A DNA stretch of 64,000 nucleotides from Alicyclobacillus sp. ALC3 (GTDB taxonomy: Bacteria > Bacillota > Bacilli > Alicyclobacillales > Alicyclobacillaceae): assembly GCF_028751195.1 (NCBI RefSeq), contig NZ_CP066784.1, forward strand, positions 2,852,001 through 2,916,000. The letters are read 5' to 3'. Positions 1-7,343 of the stretch are shown in pieces. Made by a program: the position numbers and the translations under genes. The notes below the pieces were generated by a model. It did not search any database, was not told the origin of the DNA, and worked only from the letters and a program-made list of their open reading frames with translations. The stretch's first letter is position 1. Each line of letters begins with the position of its first letter.

Positions 1-1116
1 CGCCCGTGGAATGGTTACTCCGGCATGGATTTAGCCAAGGCGCGCGTCGAAGCCGCGTTTGAGCTGATTGAGAAGCTCGGCCTGAAGTACTTTGCCTTCC
101 ACGACAGAGACATTGCTCCGGAAGGCGACACGCTGACTGAGACGAACCGCAACCTCGACGTTGTCGTCTCGATGATCAAAGACTACATGAAGTCATCCTC
201 CGTCAAACTGCTGTGGAACACGGCGAACATGTTCAGCAACCCGCGCTTTGTGCACGGCGCCGCCACTTCGCCGAACGCGGACGTGTTCGCGTACGCGGCT
301 GGACAGGTGAAGAAGAGCCTCGAGATTGGCAAAGAACTCGGCTCTGAGAACTACGTCTTCTGGGGCGGACGCGAAGGGTACGAGACACTGCTCAACACGG
401 ACATGGGGCTTGAACTCGACAACCTAGCGCGCTTTTACCACATGGCCATCGCGTACGCGAAGGAGATCGGCTACACCGGCCAGTTCCTGATTGAGCCGAA
501 GCCGAAAGAACCGACGAAGCACCAGTACGACTACGACGCAGCGAGCGCCATTGCGTTCCTGTACAAATACGACCTGATTGGCGACTTCAAGCTGAACATC
601 GAAGCGAACCACGCGACGCTCGCTGGCCACACGTTTGAGCACGAACTGCGGGTGTGCCGCACGTACGACGTCCTCGGTTCGGTCGACGCCAACCAAGGCG
701 ACCCGCTGCTCGGCTGGGACACTGACGAGTTCCCGACGGACCTCTACAACACGACGCTCGCGATGTACGAAATTATCCAAAACGGTGGCCTGCACAGCGG
801 CGGCTTGAACTTCGACGCGAAGACGCGGCGCGCCTCGTTTGAGGCGAACGACCTGTTCTACGCGCACATCGCCGGCATTGACAGCTTCGCCAAAGGCTTC
901 AAGGTGGCGGCGAAACTGGTCGAAGACGGCGTACTCGAAGACGTCATCGGCCAGCGGTACGGCAGCTATAAGAGCGGTGTCGGCGCGGACATTGCAGCGG
1001 GATCGACAGATTTCAAGGTACTCGCCGAGTACGCCGCACTGCGCCCGATAACGAACCAGTCGGGGCGCCAGGAGATGCTGAAGTCCATCTTCAACCAGTA
1101 CCTGACGAGCCTGTAA
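1..1116 (+). CDS. xylA: Xylose isomerase, C-terminal part (5' end outside window)
   Basis: This enzyme interconverts D-xylose and D-xylulose in the cytoplasm as the first step of xylose catabolism. The frame is open from the first base (RPWNGYSG precedes the first Met at 25), so the N-terminus lies upstream of the window. Family hallmarks are clear: [10 protein letters not shown] with the catalytic His, [16 protein letters not shown] with metal-binding Glu and Lys, [33 protein letters not shown] and [10 protein letters not shown]. The visible 371 residues match the part of a class II xylose isomerase (about 440 residues) that follows the first 70 or so. Its TAA overlaps the ATG of the next gene by one base (TAATG), indicating an operon with the epimerase-like gene. 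Identification is secure; only the start is unseen. Confidence 0.96.
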   Translation, partial: RPWNGYSGMDLAKARVEAAFELIEKLGLKYFAFHDRDIAPEGDTLTETNRNLDVVVSMIKDYMKSSSVKLLWNTANMFSNPRFVHGAATSPNADVFAYAAGQVKKSLEIGKELGSENYVFWGGREGYETLLNTDMGLELDNLARFYHMAIAYAKEIGYTGQFLIEPKPKEPTKHQYDYDAASAIAFLYKYDLIGDFKLNIEANHATLAGHTFEHELRVCRTYDVLGSVDANQGDPLLGWDTDEFPTDLYNTTLAMYEIIQNGGLHSGGLNFDAKTRRASFEANDLFYAHIAGIDSFAKGFKVAAKLVEDGVLEDVIGQRYGSYKSGVGADIAAGSTDFKVLAEYAALRPITNQSGRQEMLKSIFNQYLTSL

Positions 1117-2399
1117 TGGCGGGGGCCAGAGTGCTGGTGGACGCGGCACGGAGGGGAGACGCAGCACGGGCGGGAGACACGGCACGGACGGGAGACACGG
1201 CACGGACGGGAGACACGGCACGGACGGGAGACACGGCACGGACGGGAGACACGGCACGGACGGGAGACGCAGTGGAATCGACTTTTCACGGGGAGCGCGC
1301 CGTCGTTTTGCAGTGGGGACACCTGCAGGCGACTGTGCTCCCCGAAGTCGGGGCCAACTTGGTCAGTTTTCGCGACCTCGCGCGCGGCTTCATGTTCTTG
1401 CACGAGCCGGGTGCGGACGAGATGGATGACTTTAGGCAGAAGCCGTATCTGTACGGCATACCGGTTCTCTTCCCCCCGAACCGCTACGACGGTGGGACGT
1501 TCACCTACGCAGGCAAGCGGGTTCAGTTGCCGGTGAACGAAGCCGAGACTGGGACACACTTGCACGGGTTCTTGTACGACACTGCTTGGGACGTCAAGGA
1601 CTCCGGCAACAACCGGGGCGAGAGCTACGTGGTGTTGTCGGTGGCGGTGGATGAAGCGCACCCTTTGTATGCGCAGTGGCCGTTTTGCTTCACGGTGGAA
1701 CTGCGGTACGGGCTGAACGAGTTTGGGCTCTCGCAACGCATTTCGGTGCGAAACGACGGAGACGACCTGATGCCTTGTTTGATTGGGTTCCACACGGCGT
1801 TTAACGCCCCGTTCACAGAGCACGCCGGCGCCGGGCGAGAGGGCGCAGAACCAGGAGGCGCAGAACGACGAGGAAGCGCCGAAGCTTACCGTTGCCGCAT
1901 TTCTATCGGCGATCGCTGGGAACTTGACGATCGCGGCTTGCCGACCGGCGCGAAGTTGCCGCTGACCGCGTACGAGCAAGCTCTGCGCGATGAAGGGGCG
2001 TATCCGTTCGCAACGCCGATGGACAATCACTACACGGCCCTTACGCGGGGCGGATACAACCGCATGGAACTGTGGGACATGCGGTCCGATGTGACGCTCG
2101 TTTACGACGTGGGGCCACGTTTCCGCCAGTGGATGCTTTGGAACCACTCTGGTCAGCCTGGGTTCTTCTGCGCGGAGCCCCAGGTCAACGTGGTCAACGC
2201 CCCGAATCTGATGCGTGGGCCAGACGCCGGCGATGCTGCGAATCTGGTTGACTCAGTGAATGTGGTTGATGCTCCGCGAGCGGTGAATGACTGGAAGGCT
2301 GGGCTGGCTGCGGACGAAATCGGGCTGATCCCGGTGCGACCTGGTGAGGTGTGGGAAGCACATTCCCGCCTGTACGCGCGCGATGGCGGATTGAACTAG
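1116..2399 (+). CDS. Aldose 1-epimerase (galactose mutarotase) family protein with repeat-expanded N-terminus
   Basis: Predicted cytoplasmic aldose epimerase of the galactose-mutarotase fold, probably acting on the anomers of xylose or a related sugar because it is translationally coupled to xylose isomerase. The family core begins only at about residue 53 (VESTFHGERAVVLQ) and includes PVLFPPNRYDGG, a mutarotase-type THLHGFLYD and the closing QWMLWNHSGQPGFFCAEPQ. The first 52 residues are almost entirely (ARTGDT)n encoded by an 18-bp tandem repeat. The ATG at 1116 was kept because it overlaps the xylA stop. However, a GTG at 1272, directly after the last repeat and preceded by GGGAG, begins exactly where homology begins and may be the real start. 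Further low-complexity inserts lie near residues 235-255 and 365-390. The family call is firm; substrate and start are uncertain. Confidence 0.85.
   Translation: MAGARVLVDAARRGDAARAGDTARTGDTARTGDTARTGDTARTGDTARTGDAVESTFHGERAVVLQWGHLQATVLPEVGANLVSFRDLARGFMFLHEPGADEMDDFRQKPYLYGIPVLFPPNRYDGGTFTYAGKRVQLPVNEAETGTHLHGFLYDTAWDVKDSGNNRGESYVVLSVAVDEAHPLYAQWPFCFTVELRYGLNEFGLSQRISVRNDGDDLMPCLIGFHTAFNAPFTEHAGAGREGAEPGGAERRGSAEAYRCRISIGDRWELDDRGLPTGAKLPLTAYEQALRDEGAYPFATPMDNHYTALTRGGYNRMELWDMRSDVTLVYDVGPRFRQWMLWNHSGQPGFFCAEPQVNVVNAPNLMRGPDAGDAANLVDSVNVVDAPRAVNDWKAGLAADEIGLIPVRPGEVWEAHSRLYARDGGLN
1146..1271 (+). repeat. 18-bp tandem repeat, seven units, in frame
   Basis: Seven head-to-tail copies of an 18-bp unit of the type GCACGGACGGGAGACACG run from 1146 to 1271. 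Units 3-6 are identical; the outer units carry a few substitutions. The unit is a multiple of three and would encode ARTGDT. Every unit also contains GGGAG, a possible Shine-Dalgarno core, and the array ends exactly at a candidate GTG start (1272). Confidence 0.95.
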
Positions 2400-2469
2400 G
2401 ACCCCACGCAGTCGTGGTACCTCCGCAGACGTCGTCGTGTTCGAGAGGGCGGGAGCGTGGTCCTATGGA

Positions 2470-2660
2470 GCGGCGTCGTAACGGAGAGAGCGGCGTCGTA
2501 ACGGAGAGAGCGGCGTCGTAACGGAGAGAGCGGCGTCGTAACGGAGAGAGCGGCGTCGTAACGGAGAGAGCGGCGTCGTGCCCGAGAGAGCGGCGTCGTG
2601 CCTGAGAGAGCGGCGTCGTGCCTGAGAGAGCGACGTCGTGCCTGAGAGAGCGGCGTCGTA
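2470..2660 (+). repeat. 20-bp tandem repeat, about ten units
   Basis: About ten copies of a 20-bp unit CGGCGTCGTAACGGAGAGAG lie between the epimerase gene and the 186-bp repeat element. The later units change AACGGAG to GCCTGAG. The unit is not a multiple of three, and frames through it are only accidentally open. The last unit runs directly into the left terminal repeat of the following element, sharing GTAACGG. Confidence 0.95.
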
Positions 2661-2845
2661 ACGGCACAGAACAGCTTATTCGCTCAATTTCAGACGGGAA
2701 GAAGGTAGATAAGCGGCCTCAGGCCGCTTATTTCCTCTTTTGGGGCTTGAATTTGGCCATTCCGACTGCTGTAGGCCGTTGTGGGCCGCCTATTAGGCGG
2801 CCTCAGCCCGAGAAAGTATCGGATAAGCGGCTGTGTGCTGTTATT
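2659..2845. repeat. 186-bp inverted-repeat element, copy 1
   Basis: Non-coding element with terminal inverted repeats. The left end TAACGGCACAGAACAGCTTA matches the complement of the right end (TAACAGCACACAGCCGCTTA). A nearly perfect inner palindrome, GATAAGCGGCC-TC-AGGCCGCTTAT, sits at about 2707-2731. The same architecture and almost the same length recur at 12044, 12372, 44635, 45045 and 45427. No protein can be read from it. It resembles a MITE-like or REP-like dispersed element. Confidence 0.75.
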
Positions 2846-2869
2846 GGAGGACAGCATCCCGCGACATCC

Positions 2870-2931
2870 CGCGACATGCGACGACATGCGACGACATGCG
2901 ACGACATGCGACGACATGCGACGACATGCGA
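2870..2931 (+). repeat. 10-bp tandem repeat (ACGACATGCG)
   Basis: About six copies of the 10-bp unit ACGACATGCG, preceded by two related CCCGCGACAT units, follow the first 186-bp element. The array lies downstream of the convergent membrane-protein gene that ends at 2959. The unit is not a multiple of three and is non-coding. Confidence 0.9.
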
Positions 2932-2958
2932 CATCGCGGTGTGGCGAAGAGCAAGGCT

Positions 2959-3630
2959 TTACATTTCGCGCTGATGCCCCGACCTCTTTTTGATGTCCGA
3001 CATTGCCTCACGCCCCAATCCCGCTAGAAGGATGCCTACACCTAACCACTCATTGGCGGTAAGCCCAGCGAGCCTTTCTAACGGAGGGGTCAGGGTTGTG
3101 GTGATCAGCCATGTTACCGCCACAACAATCCACAACCAATGAATCCACGCACGCACATCGTTGTAATTTTGCAGGGATAGGATGAGGAGCAAGCACATGA
3201 TCGAGAGAACGATGATGTCACGCTGAAGATACTCAGCGTGATCGACAAAGAGACGCACGATCAACCAGACGCCTGTAGCGAACAAAATGGTGTTGGTTAA
3301 ACCATGCAGCACAGACTGATCCGCCGCGACTACTTTGTGAAGTCGCTTGTAAAGGAGGAGAGCAGATGCAAGCAGACCGAACAGCCAGCCATAGTCAGGG
3401 GCTTGTGCGAGCACCGTCCAGACGTTCAAATGGATGACTTCGGTTGGATATACCAGTAATCCCGAGAACCTTGCCGTGATAAAGTACGCTACTAAAACCT
3501 CGCCAATCATTGGTGTCAAGGTGGAGCGTAGCTGTTTGTTCTGTAGACGCAAAAACACCCACGCCGCCACGGCACACACAGATATCGCTACGAATTGTGA
3601 GGGGATTCGCTCTAAAGTAGTGAAAATCAT
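2959..3630 (-). CDS. Predicted multi-pass membrane protein, partner of TlpA-like protein
   Basis: A 223-residue integral membrane protein with about seven hydrophobic segments (for example SQFVAISVCAVAAWVFL, IGEVLVAYFITARF, YGWLFGLLASALLLY, WIHWLWIVVAVTWLI) and a short basic tail (DIKKRSGHQREM). I do not recognise a named family. Its ATG overlaps the stop of the upstream thiol-disulfide oxidoreductase gene in an ATGA arrangement, so the two are co-translated. A redox or cytochrome-maturation role for the pair would fit, with this protein as membrane anchor or electron donor. However, I see no CxxC in it, so a CcdA-like role is not supported. It is followed downstream by repeats. Confidence 0.7.
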   Translation of the reverse strand: MIFTTLERIPSQFVAISVCAVAAWVFLRLQNKQLRSTLTPMIGEVLVAYFITARFSGLLVYPTEVIHLNVWTVLAQAPDYGWLFGLLASALLLYKRLHKVVAADQSVLHGLTNTILFATGVWLIVRLFVDHAEYLQRDIIVLSIMCLLLILSLQNYNDVRAWIHWLWIVVAVTWLITTTLTPPLERLAGLTANEWLGVGILLAGLGREAMSDIKKRSGHQREM

Positions 3631-4178
3631 GAGTTTTCAATCCTGTTCAGCATGGAGGTTAATTCCGCATGAGGAATTGCTCCCGAGAAGCGCGCGACAA
3701 TTAAGCCTTTGCGGTTGATAAAGAACGACGTGGGGATTGCGATCACGTCGTACAAGTTGCTGGCAGCGGCCGTCTTATCAAGCAGCACCGGGTACTGAAT
3801 CCCGAATTTTTTTACGAATGCTTGCACGTTAGGCAGGGTGTCCTGGTTCGTCAGATTGACGCTGATAAATGAAACCTTGTTCCCATATTTTCGATATGCC
3901 TGTACGATGTCCGGCGTTTCCGCTCGACATGGGGGACACCAAGAGGCCCAAAAGTTGATAAATATCGGCTTACCGGCGTACTGGGCGAGAGAAACGGACT
4001 GCCCGTTTGAGAGTTGGGTGAGGGTGAAAGGGGGCGCTGAATATCCCTCGAAAGGGTGGGTAATTGCCGATGGGTTAGTCGCGATTGGTGCCGATGCTTT
4101 TGGATGAGGTGTGAGGACAGTCAGCAGCAAGACAGTCACCCCTGCGCCAATCATGCTCCATTTTAGACCTAAATTCAT
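3627..4178 (-). CDS. TlpA/ResA-like thiol-disulfide oxidoreductase
   Basis: Membrane-anchored, extracytoplasmic thioredoxin-fold protein of 183 residues. Residues 8-23 form an uncleaved signal anchor. The AhpC/TSA-Redoxin-like domain starts near residue 47 (APPFTLTQLSNGQ). The active site is WCPPC (Cys81 and Cys84) within FINFWASWCPPCRAE, and the cis-Pro region is VIAIPTSFFINRKG. Such proteins reduce disulfides, for instance during cytochrome c maturation or spore-coat and cortex formation; which applies here cannot be told. It lies first in a two-gene unit, with its stop overlapping the start of the membrane protein. The ATG at 4178 is preceded by GGGGGAAGGTCAT, a good ribosome binding site. 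Family assignment is firm. Confidence 0.9.
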   Translation of the reverse strand: MNLGLKWSMIGAGVTVLLLTVLTPHPKASAPIATNPSAITHPFEGYSAPPFTLTQLSNGQSVSLAQYAGKPIFINFWASWCPPCRAETPDIVQAYRKYGNKVSFISVNLTNQDTLPNVQAFVKKFGIQYPVLLDKTAAASNLYDVIAIPTSFFINRKGLIVARFSGAIPHAELTSMLNRIENS

Positions 4179-4582
4179 ATGACCTTCCCCCTAATCACGA
4201 TCCCGACGTCCATTGTATCCATTGTGCACATCTGTGACGTGATCATCATTCCCAAATTGATATTGTGTACTTTTCCATTGGGCTGGGTGAAGAGGTCATT
4301 GTCCGATATCACCGTGTACTTAGTTCAATTTGTGTCAAGCCGTCTTGGATACTAAACATGACAAAAAACATCCGCACCTGCCACACTGTCTTCGTTAGTC
4401 AGATTGACCCTAACACGTTGGACATTACAGCAGTGGCACGAAGGTCAACGGGTGATCCAATTTCCGATGATACTTCAAGATGGTAACCCTGTATACATCG
4501 ATAAGAGAGGGGTAGAAACCCAAGACTCGTTTGAGGGGGGGGTTAGAGCCTACAGACCGCATAGTCGATCAGGCGAGTGTCG

Positions 4583-4628
4583 AAAATGTCGCTAAACGCA
4601 GTTGTGGACGGGACTTAGCGACATTTTT
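4583..4628. terminator. AAAATGTCGCT-family hairpin, copy 1 (bidirectional terminator-like)
   Basis: A perfect 13-bp stem (AAAATGTCGCTAA at 4583-4595 paired with TTAGCGACATTTT at 4615-4627) followed by another T. It has A-tract and T-tract flanks, as expected of a terminator working in both directions. The stem sequence is shared with hairpins at 27571, 29105 and 55900. Confidence 0.7.
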
Positions 4629-4842
4629 CCCCTGAGTGACACCGGGATCGGCAAGAATTTAAGGATTAGTTATCACGAACGCAGGGCGGCTTCTAGTCAC
4701 AATTCCGTGGATTAGTTGGCAATAGGACCGAATGCCCGTCATTAGTTCGTGGCAGCTCCTTGTAAGACGGAGAGATAAGATGTGGCTCGACCCACGAATA
4801 TCAGACTGCTCACCGTCGACATGTGTTTTTGTCTTCGAGCCG

Positions 4843-4860
4843 AGCGACGCCAGCGTCGCT
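4843..4860. repeat. Palindrome AGCGACGC-CA-GCGTCGCT
   Basis: Perfect 8-bp inverted repeat with a 2-bp centre. Closely related palindromes occur at 27655-27674 and 57616-57631, and a looser one at 11826-11858. Three of the four lie within about 100 bp of an AAAATGTCGCT-type hairpin. Confidence 0.65.
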
Positions 4861-4901
4861 ATCCGGTTCCAGAGCACACCGTTGCGGTCCTGACGATGTC
4901 G

Positions 4902-4939
4902 AAAATGTCGCGCTGAAAAACCGATTATGCCACATTTTT
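4902..4939. repeat. Degenerate AAAATGTCGCT-family hairpin, copy 2
   Basis: The left arm GAAAATGTCGCGCTG and right arm TGCCACATTTTTC pair over only about 7 bp next to the A/T tracts. The preceding bases (GATGTCGAAAATGTCGC) resemble those before copy 1 (GTGTCGAAAATGTCGC), so this looks like a decayed copy of the same unit. Confidence 0.5.
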
Positions 4940-5023
4940 CCCACCGCCGGGGCCAGCCGGCCCTCACGAACCTCAGGATCCGCCTCGACCGCCCCTGATG
5001 CCCTGATGCCCAGTATGTCCAGC

Positions 5024-5581
5024 TTAGAACGTCGGCGGCGTCATGGCCCAGATGGACCTTGACGTGACATCGCCTGGATTGGCGAAGCGGTGCGGCGTCG
5101 AGGACTGAAACGAGATGCTGTCGCCTTCATACAAGTGAATCTCCTGGTCGTCTAAACGAACGATGAGTTCCCCTTCCAGTACATATCCGCATTCCTCGCC
5201 GGCATGGGTGACGAGGCCTTCAGGGTCGTGGGCTTGACCGGGATCAATCTCGACCAGTAGAAACTCTATCTGACCTTTCAGGTTCGGGCTCAGAAGTTGA
5301 TAGCGCAGGTGCGAGTCAGGGAGTTGGATGATCTTGCGCTGCCCGCGGCGCACAACCATCGTTTCCTCCGCATCGCGCTTTTCGAAGAAGTCCTGCATGT
5401 GTGTATCCAACGCGTTGCAGATCCGCCAGAACACAGTCAAGGTTGGCGTCACCTTGCCACGCTCCACTTGGCTGATTAGGCTGGGGCTGACGGAGCAGGC
5501 ATCAGCCAGGTCTTTGATCGTCATGCCTTTTTGTTGACGGATTTCCCGCAGCCGGTCGTGATCAAACTCAGACATTTGCAA
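5024..5581 (-). CDS. XRE-family transcriptional regulator with C-terminal cupin
   Basis: A 185-residue cytoplasmic regulator. An N-terminal helix-turn-helix (about residues 8-62, REIRQQKGMTIKDLADACSV then SPSLISQVERGKVTP) is joined to a C-terminal cupin (about residues 105-180, with HDPEGLVTHAGEECGYVLEG and HRFANPGD). Regulators of this layout typically sense a small amino-acid-derived or metabolite ligand through the cupin. It is transcribed in the same direction as the amino-acid permease upstream, but a hairpin with a T-run separates them. The gene has its own upstream copy of the motif ACCGTGCAAAA (5597-5607), suggesting autoregulation. It is the natural candidate regulator of the permease and the divergent dipeptidase-alanine genes. 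The ATG at 5581 is preceded by GGAGGATATTGCAA. Confidence 0.9.
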   Translation of the reverse strand: MQMSEFDHDRLREIRQQKGMTIKDLADACSVSPSLISQVERGKVTPTLTVFWRICNALDTHMQDFFEKRDAEETMVVRRGQRKIIQLPDSHLRYQLLSPNLKGQIEFLLVEIDPGQAHDPEGLVTHAGEECGYVLEGELIVRLDDQEIHLYEGDSISFQSSTPHRFANPGDVTSRSIWAMTPPTF

Positions 5582-5595
5582 TATCCTCCACTAAG

Positions 5596-5606
5596 TACCG
5601 TGCAAA
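5596..5606. promoter_or_regulatory. TACCGTGCAAA half site upstream of the XRE gene
   Basis: This single copy of (T)RCCGTGCAAA lies 15 bp upstream of the regulator start and repeats the arm of the inverted repeat at 5646-5690. It is a candidate autoregulatory operator site. The inference rests only on the shared sequence and position. Confidence 0.35.
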
Positions 5607-5645
5607 AATTGTGTTGATCCCGTTATAGCACATTACTGGTAAAAA

Positions 5646-5690
5646 TGCCGTGCAAAGCGGCTGCGCTTACCAGCCTCACTTTGCACGGCA
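5646..5690 (-). terminator. Terminator of the permease gene, possibly also operator
   Basis: A perfect 12-bp inverted repeat, TGCCGTGCAAAG (5646-5657) and CTTTGCACGGCA (5679-5690). On the minus strand it is followed at once by TTTTTACC, the form of a Rho-independent terminator for the permease transcript. Because the arm sequence occurs a third time before the XRE start, it may also bind the regulator. Confidence 0.7.
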
Positions 5691-5740
5691 CTCACGATAT
5701 TTAGTCTATGGATGGGCACCGCGCATGGTTCCGTGAAGCT

Positions 5741-7114
5741 TTACGCCTCTGTCGCGTTGCCGGTCGAAGCAGCCTGCCGCGAATCTTTCAACCGCAGGTA
5801 GGCGACCCAGTACAGCAAGCCCACTGCGATAATGACGGCCGTCTTCACAATGTCACCCATCGCCTGCTGTGTCAGGGCGATGATCACGCCGATGATCGCG
5901 ATCACGGGCGGGATCGGCCAGATTGGCATCCGGAACGGACGCTCTGCGGAGCGCTGGCGGAAGCGGGTCACGATCGCTGAGATGGCGATGAGCAGGTAGA
6001 TCACGACGATAATCACGCCGGTAAATGTGATCAGGTTGTTGAGAGACGTGAAGTAGCACAGGATCGCATTGCCGACGCCGAGGAACACAAAGCCCCACTT
6101 CGGCACGTTGTGGCGGTTCATGCTGAGGAAGAACTGGTTGATCGGACCAGGCCAGCTGTTGTTGCGCGCCGAGTCGAAGTAGATGCGGGCGTACGCCAGG
6201 TTGCCACTGAGGCCGGTGTCGAACATCGCGATCACGACGCCGATAATAAGAATTGTCGCCCCGACGTGCCCTGTGACGGCCTGCGCCACGTAGGTCAGAG
6301 GCGCGCTTGACTTCATCGCCGTCGCAAAGTTCGGGATGGCGAGGGTGGAAGCCACGACGGCGAGGATCTCGACGATAACCGAGGTAAACACCGCGATCAT
6401 CACAGCGCGCGGCAGGATGCGGCGCGGCTCGTGCACCTCTTCGGCGAAGTAGAGCGGCCAGTCGTAGCCGTTAAACGCAAACAGCGCGGGCACGACGCCT
6501 GCCATCATCGCCGCGAAGCTGACGCCGACTACTTTTCCATGGGAGTTCAGCGTCTCAGGGTGCAAAATGAACCCAATCGGATGGCTTGCGCCGGCGAAGG
6601 AAACACCGATGAACACGAGGATCACGGCGAGCTCGATGACGAGCATCACCATCGCGACCCAACTCGCTGCGCCGATGCGCTCCAGGGAGAACCAGGTGAC
6701 GATGATCATCATAGCCACCGCGACCAAGTTCACGGGGAGTGCCGGGACAAGCGAGTTCAGGTAGGTAGCGGACGCCACCAAGATGCTGGCTGTTACTACG
6801 ATCCCAAGTACGAGAAACAGTAGAACTGAGACGAATCCAAGCTGCTTACCTAAGGCTTGTCGGACGATCCGGTAAGCGCCCCCCGCACCGGGGAACATCG
6901 AACCGAGTTCGGCGTAGCAAAACGCCATCGATATTGCGATACACCCACCAATAATGAATGCCCAGAAAACCCCCGTGCCTGCAGAATCCAGTCCTGCACC
7001 GTAAACCAAGAAGACCGATGTAGTCGGCGAGATCGCGGCGATGGCAATCGCCAAGACCTGGCGCAGTCCCATCACCGGCTGAAAGCCTCGCTGCTGTGTA
7101 GTTGGCCCGTTCAC
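5741..7114 (-). CDS. APC-superfamily amino-acid permease
   Basis: A 457-residue cytoplasmic-membrane transporter with about twelve hydrophobic segments. It has the APC signature near the N-terminus (GLRQVLAIAIAAISPTTSVF, then GAGLDSAGTGVFWAFIIGG and CYAELGSMFPGAGGAYRIVR). It likely imports an amino acid; alanine, or a close relative, is suggested by the divergent dipeptidase, alanine dehydrogenase and alanine racemase genes, but substrate cannot be read from the sequence. The start at 7114 (ATG) has GAAGGAGAGGACGATCCTGTG upstream in two blocks. A promoter on the minus strand (TTGACA, 16 bp, GATAAT at 7202-7175) lies about 60 bp ahead. A strong hairpin terminator follows the stop. The C-terminus is short and hydrophilic. 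Confidence 0.88.
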   Translation of the reverse strand: MNGPTTQQRGFQPVMGLRQVLAIAIAAISPTTSVFLVYGAGLDSAGTGVFWAFIIGGCIAISMAFCYAELGSMFPGAGGAYRIVRQALGKQLGFVSVLLFLVLGIVVTASILVASATYLNSLVPALPVNLVAVAMMIIVTWFSLERIGAASWVAMVMLVIELAVILVFIGVSFAGASHPIGFILHPETLNSHGKVVGVSFAAMMAGVVPALFAFNGYDWPLYFAEEVHEPRRILPRAVMIAVFTSVIVEILAVVASTLAIPNFATAMKSSAPLTYVAQAVTGHVGATILIIGVVIAMFDTGLSGNLAYARIYFDSARNNSWPGPINQFFLSMNRHNVPKWGFVFLGVGNAILCYFTSLNNLITFTGVIIVVIYLLIAISAIVTRFRQRSAERPFRMPIWPIPPVIAIIGVIIALTQQAMGDIVKTAVIIAVGLLYWVAYLRLKDSRQAASTGNATEA

Positions 7115-7174
7115 AGGATCGTCCTCTCCTTCCTCAATACTTTTAATAAACTGAATGATTTGTTCCTAGATTAC

Positions 7175-7202
7175 ATTATCCTAACCATGTATGCGCTGTC
7201 AA
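7175..7202 (-). promoter_or_regulatory. Sigma-A-type promoter for the permease
   Basis: On the minus strand TTGACA (7202-7197) and GATAAT (7180-7175) are separated by 16 bp, about 60 bp upstream of the permease ATG. It lies back to back with the dipeptidase promoter, defining a divergent control region. Confidence 0.55.
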
Positions 7203-7274
7203 TCAGTCATTATGCGGGAAAAGCGGGCAGCGGTTTTAATACGGCTAAAATCTACTTTGTTTTGTTGCAGGATA

Positions 7275-7303
7275 TTGAAATTGGAATCGCTGAATTCTAT
7301 AAT
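7275..7303 (+). promoter_or_regulatory. Sigma-A-type promoter for dipeptidase-ald-alr
   Basis: TTGAAA (7275-7280) and a consensus TATAAT (7298-7303) are separated by 17 bp. Transcription would begin near 7310, about 34 bp before the chosen dipeptidase start at 7344. It therefore excludes the longer reading frame that begins at 7191. Confidence 0.75.
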
Positions 7304-7343
7304 GGCTCCCGTTAAGAGTAATACGAGGCGGAGGGATGGTTCG

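Larger units (their letters stand above)
4179..5023. other. Gene-free stretch with hairpin repeats
   Basis: About 845 bp without a credible gene between the TlpA-like gene and the XRE regulator; short open frames here lack a ribosome binding site and resemble nothing. It holds two members of the AAAATGTCGCT hairpin family (4583-4627 and 4902-4939), the short palindrome at 4843-4860, and nothing else recognisable. Confidence 0.7.

Noticed and set aside
424..1257. 277-residue open frame antisense to xylA
   Set aside because: It lies opposite a clear xylose isomerase gene in a GC-rich region, with a repetitive start caused by the 18-bp repeat. It has no ribosome binding site.
4265..4967. Short frames of 63-102 residues on both strands between the TlpA-like gene and the XRE regulator
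   Set aside because: No ribosome binding sites, no resemblance to any family, and they overlap the hairpin repeats.
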